Part shown: piece by piece, positions 56,285-64,000 of the stretch
Layout of the letters: each line of letters starts with the position of its first letter
How positions within the stretch are numbered: the stretch's first letter is position 1
NCBI GenBank assembly: GCA_030686995.1
Contig: CM060685.1
Coordinates: 131,093,823-131,157,822 of the forward strand
Direction of reading: 5' to 3'
Origin: Artemisia argyi
Taxonomy: Eukaryota; Streptophyta; Magnoliopsida; Asterales; Asteraceae
Length of the DNA stretch: 64,000 bases
Program-made: the position numbers and the translations under genes
Notes under the pieces: generated by a model
The model's database searches: none
What the model was told of the DNA's origin: nothing
What the model saw: only the letters and a program-made list of their open reading frames with translations

Positions 56285-57696
56285 TGATACGTGGGAATAG
56301 CACCAGGCTTTACCTCTCAAGGGATCTTGAGAAGCTTACAACCCCCACCAGGCAGTGTACCTGATCGTTGTAGTATAGTATAGTGACAAGTACCGGGGGA
56401 TTGATCGTTCAGCTAGGAATAGTGTCGCTAGGATTAGAAAACCTAAATACTAGTTCTAAAGATGAGAGATGATTATTTTTGTATTTTTTATATTTTTTAG
56501 AAAGCAAGTAAAAATCTCGGGTTTGAAGGATTTGGGCGGAATTAGTTGCTAGTCAACTAACCCAGTACTAAAGATGCAATCAAAATAAAATACTAAAAAT
56601 GAAAATAAACTAAATTAAACTAAGGTTGTGAGCAATAAGTGGAGAAAATGTGTTTACTTAGATTTCACTACTCCCTAGATATCTTTTACATGTTAATTAC
56701 TTGTTATAGTTGCGTGGATGACGGATTGTATTCCTTAATACCATTCATGGGGTGGCGCACTTAATTCCCCAATCCTATGAGTGCCTACTTCACTCCTATG
56801 TCGAGCCGGCTAAGAAGCTCCTAACATGGGATCATTAGAATTTACTCATGCATTAAATACAATCAATAAAACCTAGTGCACGTCAGTTCATGTTTCCTAA
56901 GACGTTCAAGCATGTTACCATTTGGAGATCTGCCAGTTTTCTTAAGCCTAACATCGAATTCATTTGTCCAATACAACCATAAACAGTAATCAACACATAA
57001 TTAACATCTAGGTTTCATTAGATCCAAGCAAACACAAGATAGATCTAGCCTAGCATGATGGAATTAAGACAAGAACAAGATATAGACAACCAACACATAG
57101 ACATATTGATTGAATTAAAAGAATACTTATCTCAATTACACATGAAAGGTATCAAGGGCTAAGAACCCTTGAAAAACCTGTAAAATTCGTACCAAGTTCG
57201 TACTTAGGGTTTCTCCAAAACTTCTCTTTTTCTTAATGTGAAAATTAGAAAACTATATATAGGAAATAGGGTCTGACGGCGTCAAGAACAAATTTGTGAC
57301 GCCGTCATCTCGCCGCCAAAATACTCCTCGGACTGCCTTGATCCAGATCTGACGCCGTCAAGTGTTATGTGTTTCCAGGCCGTCATGCTTTTTCCTCTTG
57401 ACGCCCTACCTTGTGACATTGTCATTTCTGTATTGGACCGTCATGGAAATTACTCTTGACGCCGTAAAGATTTTCTTCTTGATGCCGTCACCTACTGTTC
57501 CCAGCAAGGAAAATTAAGACTTTGGCGTTTTCTTCACTTTTATGCTCCAAAAACGTCCGAATTGCTTCATTTTCCAGATTTCTCTCCCAAAGTACCTAAA
57601 ATCACAAAAGGAACGATTTAGGGCAATATTTGATCAAATAAATTCAATTCCGGGCTTAAATGACCCTCTAAAAACGGTTCATTTTTCGCCTCATCA
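56285..57696 (-). repeat. Element E 5' LTR
   Basis: Partner of 51256-52667; same TG...CA ends on the minus strand and the same length. The TATATATAGG region is intact here (about 57255-57262, plus-strand coordinates). Confidence 0.92.
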
Positions 57697-57701
57697 CACA
57701 C

Positions 57702-57935
57702 CAGGGGGCCTGGATGGGTCAGGTGGATGCATGGCGGACCATCGCTGACCAGCGCTTTGATTGGATTTATGATCATACCATCCGCCAGATGCAACACCTC
57801 TCCACCCGTGATCAGATCGAGCCCCACCTGCAGATTGACCCATTCCCCGGTCGTGAAACGGACTACCCTCCCTACGGGTACACAGGGCACCTCCCTCCTG
57901 GTTATGATTACCATTATGGTCCCCCTCCCCAATGA
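57702..57935 (+). pseudogene. Element D second ORF, 3' part
   Basis: Resumes the frame broken by E: WMGQVDAWRTIADQRFDWIY, DHTIRQMQHLST, then a Pro/Tyr/Gly-rich end (PPYGYTGHLPPGYDYHYG) and TGA at 57933-57935. The end resembles C-termini of this ORF in other Asteraceae elements (from memory). Confidence 0.6.
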
Positions 57936-59891
57936 TCTGTCTTGATGTCTGTCATGTTTGAACAATTTATTGATGGTGATGTAATTTGAAACAATTGGAA
58001 TTGTAATAGTTTAGGTTGTGGCCTTTGTTGGCCTTGGATAATTTTATTTTTATCTTTATGCTTACGTTAATTAGTAATAATGGGATGTGCTTATGGTGTC
58101 ATTCTTTGTTTTGTATGATTTTTATTTTGTTTGTTTGTTATTTGCTTCCGTATGCATGCTTTATTTTTATTGTTGGTAGATCATGTTTCAAAACTAAAAC
58201 GGTGAAAATACTTTATTTTGTTGTTTGGCCTAGTCTTAACTTCATCCAAAGGTATTTTTGCAAAGATAAGTGTAAGGGGAAACCCCAAATATGTTTTTAA
58301 GAAACAAAACCCGATCATGATTCTCCACAATATTAAGTGAACATGTATATTCGTATTTGTTATAGTCAAATGCTTGTATCGAGTCATAATGATGTTTTGC
58401 AGGATTTTCCAGGAAGTAGGACGAAGTTTTTCCAGAAATTTTCTGGAAATTTAACATAAGAATTTCTGCAGGTCACTTCTGACGGCGTCACGAGTTTACT
58501 CTTGACGGCGTCACGTGTAGAAATCTGGAAATTTTACCAGTTTTGTTTTTCTAACGGAGTTTTAAAGTTTCTGTTGAATTATCAGTTTTATAATCTCCAA
58601 GAAATCTGCAAACATCATTCCACAAGCATTATATCTTATTTTGTTTTCTAGGATTTATTAGCATATGTAGATTGCCGCCGATTTTATGCGAGGTTGCCTT
58701 GTCTTTTTTCTCATGTTTAACAGGTTATGTATGACAAGAAGATGATTATTATTCTGGAAGGGAAGCTTTGATTGTTCATTTTCTTGGAGGAAGATCTAAC
58801 CTGGCCACCTTATTATCCATACCGAGCGAATCAGGGGAGTATTTGATTTCATTCGTTTTACTTATTTCACTTTTACATTCTTTACTTGAACATTGGGGAT
58901 AATGTTCATCCTGAGTGTAAGGGGAGGGTAAAATGATGATACCTTACAAATACACTGTCGCTTGAGTTTGTTTGTTTGATAGTAGATGTGTAATAAAACT
59001 ATGAGAAATACATGTTAGTGCAATTTTAGCGCCAAATTTAAAATTTTTTACAACATTTAGGAGTGAAACTTTAGCCATAGCAAGCGTCTCATTGATAGGA
59101 AATTGTATGACTAGCACAAAACCGTACTATTCAGAAAAATTTTCCACCCAAATATGTGAGGTTCGCCTTTAGATTTGATAGGAAAAGCATTTACTATTAG
59201 TGCTTATGAATGTACCAGTAGCATTTAGATTCTAGAACTTGTGTTAGTGATGCATCCCGAGACCACTAGTGAGACCACATTCGTGTGGTAGGATTTACTA
59301 CATGATAAGAGGCATTAGGATCACCCTTGTGTTAAACCCGTATTATAATTACTTGACCATTTAAGTCATATTACTTGGCTAGTTAAGTCAATTAATCTTT
59401 CCCACACCATAGCGTTGTACTCATTTTTAGTACACGAAACCCCTAGTATACCCCTCCGAGCATATCTTTTCGTTTCTAACTTTATGCATCTTACTTAAAG
59501 GAAGAATTTGTTACACCCCACTTAAATGTACACCCAAATCGCCTTAGCCTTCCGTGTATGCACTCATTTTTAGTGCATTATTGTTATGTGTTAAACCCTA
59601 AGTTAATTATCTAATTGATTACATGGTTGCTAAATCGAGTCATATCCTTGTATATATATTGTTTTGGGACGATTGGGACTCATGGGTAAAGTACTTATTT
59701 TATGGAGTATGGGGAAGAACATCATATTATTACCCCCGTATGTGCGTTAATCTTAAAAGTACTCCAAGTGTTTTGATTTTCTTAATTCGAGTCATTAGAT
59801 TAGTTTATTGTAAAGTATGTAAAAATTCAAGTGTAAGGAGAATGTTCATTCCCTATGATGTATTATTTTGGATGGTAGGGTAAGAGTATAT

Positions 59892-59936
<45 letters not shown>

Positions 59937-60528
59937 CGAAAAAACACGAAAAAGAAAAAAAAATAGAAAAAGAGAAAAAAATACGGACTACCATCCCGTT
60001 TCATTCTATATTCATTTTATGTTTTTGTTCTTTTTGATTTATTAGCTTAAGTCGAGTCTAGTCTTGGCTTAGCAACGCCATATTGTACATGTAATTAACC
60101 AAGATTGTTAACTCGCCACCTGTAAAGACTGCCTATATCCAACAAAACCGTTTATTCCATATCCCTACACCTAACGTTACAACCCTTTAAAAGACCTCTT
60201 TGATAGTTTATCCTTGGTGCTTATGCCATGTGGTGGAGGTTTGATCCTTTCCCAAGCCTATGGTAATCTATTTTGCTATGACAGGTAGTGAGAGATGTTT
60301 TCCATTTCCATAATGTGATATTACTTTATTACACCCGAGAGATATGAGTATCTAAACACTATTTTGAGGTGCTAGTGTATGACCTCCGTGCTTGTCTTTG
60401 GTCTTTAGTGGAACGATTATTTGTTGTAATTACTTTTATATTAGTGTTAAATGACCCCTAACTTGTATTTTGACTAGAATAAAAGCGCATTTGCTTGAGG
60501 ACAAGCAAATCTCAAGTGTAAGGGTATA
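57936..60528 (+). other. Element D 3' noncoding block
   Basis: Corresponds to the 3' blocks of B and E (on the opposite strand). Two TGACGGCGTCA palindromes (58480-58513), the internal hairpin GAACATTG-GGGA-TAATGTTC (58888-58907) with GAGTGTAAGGGGAGGG (58913-58928), an A run of about 40 (59895-59935), then the terminal hairpin TTTGCTTG-AGGA-CAAGCAAA (60490-60509) and AAGTGTAAGGGTATA abutting the LTR. The small frame at 59623-59883 parallels those in B and E but is not accepted as a gene. Confidence 0.7.
60490..60528 (+). other. Element D terminal hairpin plus polypurine tract
   Basis: Perfect 8-bp stem with an AGGA loop, then TCTCAAGTGTAAGGGTATA up to the LTR start. Confidence 0.78.
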
Positions 60529-61948
60529 TGATGAGGCGAAAAATGAACCACTTTTAGGGGGTCATTTAATCCCGGAATTGAATTTATTTGATCAAATATT
60601 GCCCTAAATCGTTCCTTTTGTGATTTTAGGTACTTTGGGAGTGAATTCTGGAAAAGGAAGCAATTCGGACGTTTTTGGAGCATAAAAGTAAAGAAAACGG
60701 CAAAGACTTAATTTTCCACGCTGAGAACAGTACCTGACGGCGTCAAGAAGAAAATCATGACGGCGTCAAGAGTAATATCCGTGACAACCCAGTGAAAACC
60801 TGAAGGCGTCACAAGAAGGGCGTCAAGCGTTAATATGGTGACGGCCGGCATAAGGAGTATACATGACGGCGTCAGACCCAGATCTAGGCAGTCCGAGAAA
60901 CTATTTGGCGGCGAGATGACGGCGTCAGAATTTTGTTCTTGACGCCGTCACCTATCAGAATCTATATATAGTTTTCTATTTTTCATTCATAAGAGAGGAA
61001 CTTGTGTGGAGAAAACTAGGCCGAACTTTGTAAACCCTAGGTCGTATTTTACAGTATTTTGAAGGGTTTTCACCCCTTGAATCCTTTCATGTTCAATTGA
61101 GATAAGTCTTCTTTCAATTCAATCAATATGTCTATGTGTTGTTTGAATATATCTTATGCTTGTCTTGATTTCAACATGCTAGGCTAGATCTATCTTGTGT
61201 TTGCTTAGATGTAATGAAACCTAGATGTTAATTATATGTTGATTACTTGTTTATGGTTGTAATGGATGAATAATTTCAATGTTAGGCTTAAGAAAACTGG
61301 TAGATCTCCATTGTGTAACATGCTTGAACGTCTTAGGAAACATGAACCGATGTGTACTAGGTTTTATTGGTTATATTTAATGCATGAGCAAATTCTAGTG
61401 ATCCCATGTTAGGAGCTTCTTAGCCGGCTCGACATAGGAGTGAAGTAGGCGCTTATAGGATTTGGGAAGTAAGTATGCCACCCCATGAATGGTATTAAGG
61501 AATGCAATCCGTCATCCACGCAACTATAACAAGTAATTAACATGTAAAAGATATCTAGGGAGTAGTGAAATCTAAGTAAACACAATTCTCCCACATATTG
61601 CTCACAACTCTAGTTTAATTTAGTTTTATTTTCATTTTTAGTATTTTATTTTGATTGCATCTTTAGTATTGGGTTAGTTGATTAGCAACTAATTCCGCCC
61701 AACTCCTTCAAACCCGAGATTTTTATTTGCTTTTATAAAAACTAAAAAATACAAAAAGAATCATCCCTCATCTCTAGACCTAGTCTTTAGGTTTTCTAAT
61801 CCTAGCGACACTATTCCTAGCTGAACGATCAATCCCTCGGTACTTGTCATTGTACTATACTACATCGATCAGGTACACTGCCTGGTGGGGGTTGTAAGCT
61901 TCTCGAGATCCCTCGAGAGGTAAAGCCTGGTGCAATCCCTACGCATCA
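60529..61948 (+). repeat. Element D 3' LTR
   Basis: 1420 bp, partner of 46437-47857, few differences. TGACGGCGTCA copies at about 60733-60955 are slightly better preserved than in the 5' copy. TATATATA at 60963-60970. Confidence 0.93.
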
Positions 61949-61953
61949 GTTTT

Positions 61954-62372
61954 GGTTTTTTATACCTTGTAATCTTCATTCTGCTTGTACTTTGGATGCT
62001 TATGAATAAAAACTTTGTTGCTTTTGTTTATCTTCACTTGATTGTCTTGCTACTGATGAATATACATTCCACTGATGTAAACATACTTGGTAAGAACTAT
62101 CAGCAGGAAAACATATCAAGTATCTTGTATGATCAACTTGTATCATCAGCAGCAATTGGTCAAACCTTAGTAGAATTCATCCATAGAATCCTTTTTATGG
62201 TCAAATTACAAAATTAGTAATTAGCACAGAGTCAACTACCTCCCATTAAGTGACATTTACTCTCATTAAACTTCAAATCAGTTCTATATAAAGAGGCCTT
62301 CAAGTCACAAGCCACCCAAATCAATTACACACTATCACCAACCACACAAAAAGCTTTCCAATTACTCCAATT
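61954..62372 (+). other. Flank of element D and promoter-like region of the second IxISSDSS ORF
   Basis: Contains AATAAA (about 62005), possibly the polyadenylation signal of the ORF on the left of D, then two ATCAGCAG motifs (62099, 62147), a TATATAAAG box (62286-62294) and an A/C-rich leader before the ATG at 62373. The short frame at 61930-62217 overlaps the D boundary and is not accepted. Confidence 0.45.
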
Positions 62373-62601
62373 ATGAAGCCTAAATCAAATGTCATTGAAA
62401 TTTCCTCTGACTCATCTTCTTCTACCTTTGATATCCCCCAAATCAAGAGATCATACTACTAAAGGTACAAGGGTCCACTCAAGGTTGTCCTAGGGCTTGC
62501 TGCTCCCAAACTGTGGAATAAAGATATGCAGTCCAGAGGGATCCACAAGAGGATGCCTGACCCTAAGGACCTGGGAAAGGGGAAGAGGAAGATGGAGTAG
62601 G
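62373..62601 (+). pseudogene. Second short ORF with IxISSDSS motif, broken
   Basis: ATG 62373 (MKPKSNVIEISSDSSSS), in-frame TAA at 62460-62462, then a basic stretch (RYKGPLKVVLGLAAPKLWNK, then GIHKRMPDPKDLGKG). One extra G in the G5 run near 62581 moves the end out of frame; in the other frame it would close with the same Lys-rich end (GKRKME, TAG at 62599-62601) as the ORF at 45802-46397. The two are therefore related and both decayed. Family unknown. Confidence 0.45.
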
Positions 62602-62630
62602 AGTTTAGGTAGGTTTAGGTTGTGGGGTTT

Positions 62631-64000
62631 GATGAGTGTCTAAATACTCATCATTTTATACTAATCTGAACTGCCAAAACATACAAAAACACTCAAATAT
62701 GTATCAAAATACTTAAAATATCTTAGAAGTGTATTTTATATGTTTCAAATGCAAAATATGCAAAAACAGATGAAAAACGTACAAAGTTTGCATAATTGGC
62801 AGTTTCAGTCCCTCAAGTTTCATAAATTGTCAAAACTAGTCCCTGGTTATTCTAAAAACATGAAAATATCATCAAAGGTCCTTTTTAATCATAAAGTTAC
62901 ATATTTAGTCCTTTGGTGCAAAGTTTCATATAATTACAAGTTTAGTCCCTCAACTTTGGAAATTGACAGAAATGGTCCCTGGGATGTAAAAACTTTGAGA
63001 AAAGCAATTTTGGTCCTTATACTAATAATCTTTTGCAGGAATGGTCCTTGGTGTTAATTTTGGTGAAATTACATAATTGGCCCCTGATGGAAGATTTTGG
63101 ATAAAAAGTCAATTTTGGTACTTGGATAATATCAAGTTGTCAAATTTGATCCCTGGTTGAAAGTTTTGGAGAAGTTACATATTAAGTCCCTGGAGTTTGG
63201 CAGTTTGGCAAAAATAGTCCCCGATATTTTAAAAATGAAATATATCAAAAATAAACCGTGTACTATTCACATATGGCATTTATGACCCTTGTGATAAGTT
63301 TGGAATAATGCCACAAACAGCCCTCAACTTTATCCAAATTACATTTTTGGTCCTTATAATTTCTTAAAAACCAAACGGACTTATTATTATTATTATCATA
63401 AACCTAAAACTAAACCCAACACTCAACAGCCCAGTCCACTATCCTATTACCCAAGCCCAAATTATACCAGCCCATTCCCTCCCTTTTTAAATAAATAAAA
63501 CCGGCAAACCACACCACTGTTCACCATCTTCCACCTCACCCCCCCACATGGCTCTGCAACCTTTACCACCTCACACCCTAGCTCTCCACGCAAACCCTCC
63601 ACCTCACCACAACCCTCCAAACCCATTTAAACCCCTAAAATACGCTCCACGCAATCTACAGTACATTTGGGAGACTTTGGCGCCAAGGAATGATTTAAAC
63701 GGCTGAGATGATTGGAACCTTATCAAAGGCTGGGAATTGGTGGGAAATCACCCAGTGGGTCCCACAAGACCAGAAAAGAGCTACAAAAGAGATGGAAAGC
63801 TGTGATGAATTATTATTAGTTTTAGGTTTAGTTAATTTAGGTCGAATAGTGTAATTTTAATCTTTCAGTGTAATTTAAAGCTTCTTGATAATCAATTAAG
63901 TTATTTCCACGTATCTTTGAACTTTTGCAATCATCAATTTAAGGTTTCAGTTTGTCTCTCAGTCTTTGCAATTTCTTGAATTTTCAAAATCTCAAATAAG
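62631..64000 (+). repeat. Partial LTR-like sequence H, running off the window
   Basis: Starts TGATGAGTGTCTAAATACTCATCA (given here as TGATGAGTG...ACTCATCA, an inverted repeat at the very end). It contains a GGTCCCT-type periodic region (62810-63360), a C-rich pyrimidine region and a TTTAAATAAATAAA box (about 63485). No partner LTR, primer site or coding frame is visible before the end at 64000, so its nature as an LTR is inferred from the TGATGA start only. Confidence 0.45.

Larger units (their letters stand above)
51256..57696 (-). mobile_element. Element E: short non-autonomous relative of B and D with an unrelated ORF
   Basis: LTRs of 1412 bp each (51256-52667, 56285-57696) and an exact CACAC duplication (51251-51255, 57697-57701). 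Total 6441 bp. By eye the two LTRs differ at about 20 positions, so it is among the youngest insertions here. The 3.6-kb interior has a primer site, one acidic ORF and the family 3' noncoding block; there is no gag core, protease, RT or integrase. It lies in reverse orientation inside the second ORF of its relative D. Confidence 0.93.
46437..61948 (+). mobile_element. Element D: Ty3-type LTR retrotransposon with gag and a plant-transposon-protein ORF, interrupted by element E
   Basis: LTRs (TGATGAGGCG...ACGCATCA) and the exact duplication GTTTT (46432-46436, 61949-61953) define it. Without E it is about 9.07 kb. Order: 5' LTR, primer site, gag, intron-bearing leader, second ORF, about 2.6 kb noncoding 3' block, 3' LTR. 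Same LTR family as B and E. No protease, RT or integrase is seen. Confidence 0.92.

Noticed and set aside
61930..62217. 95-codon frame beginning in the D LTR
   Set aside because: It starts inside the LTR end and crosses the target duplication; composition is that of AT-rich noncoding DNA.
62740..63057. 105-codon frame
   Set aside because: It runs through the degenerate GGTCCCT periodic region and has no family resemblance or codon bias.
1..64000. CRISPR arrays, rRNA or tRNA genes, bacterial-type operons
   Set aside because: None seen. The regularly spaced repeats found are minisatellites or dispersed palindromes in plant retroelements, and primer-binding sites only resemble tRNA 3' ends.

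Overview
The window is repeat-dominated nuclear DNA of a flowering plant, AT-rich and almost free of host genes. From remembered family resemblance, the retroelement gag proteins, the SIRE-type Copia polyprotein and the PB1-like/MULE protein look most like those of Asteraceae. That is recall, not a database result.

Layout: (1) 1-6.6 kb is old intergenic DNA with a broken Mutator-like transposase gene (2778-3875), a convergent two-exon GRF zinc-finger/membrane gene (4332-4855) and a MITE (5304-5665). (2) 6,603-39,891 is a four-deep nest. A Ty3-type gag-pro element (A, + strand, TSD ATATA) contains a second Ty3-type element (B, - strand, 12141-36379, TSD TATTT). B contains a 16.5-kb SIRE-like Copia element (F, - strand, 17462-33992, TSD GGAGT). 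F contains a CACTA transposon (22696-26664, TSD GCT), which carries intron-containing fragments of two host genes, a RAB6/RABH GTPase and the microtubule protein MOR1. (3) 40-43.2 kb is old DNA with a MITE, Helitron-like ends and a decayed SANT/NAM-associated gene. (4) 43.25-62.6 kb is a second nest. A 5' part of Ty3-type element C is cut by an LTR-like segment (G) followed by a short serine-rich ORF. Element D (+ strand, 46437-61948, TSD GTTTT) sits in the tail of that ORF, and element E (- strand, 51256-57696, TSD CACAC) sits inside the second ORF of D. (5) From 62,631 to the end is a partial LTR-like sequence with a degenerate GGTCCCT-type periodicity.

How the pieces work together: B, D and E share LTRs and a 3' noncoding block, so they are one family with three different coding payloads: gag-pro in B, gag plus a plant-transposon-protein ORF in D, and an unrelated acidic ORF in E. 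I see no reverse transcriptase or integrase in A, B, D or E, so all four must have been moved by an autonomous partner elsewhere. Only F encodes RT/IN, and it is dead. What the Ty3-type elements keep is cis-structure: the primer-binding site, a hairpin just after the last ORF, a 7-8 bp hairpin with an RGGA loop before each of two polypurine tracts, and many copies of short palindromes with a CGSCG core whose arms differ by family (ATGCG/CGCAT in A, TGACG/CGTCA in B/D/E, TACG/CGTA in C). Most premature stops in the window are explained by C-to-T (or G-to-A) changes, as expected for heavily methylated elements.
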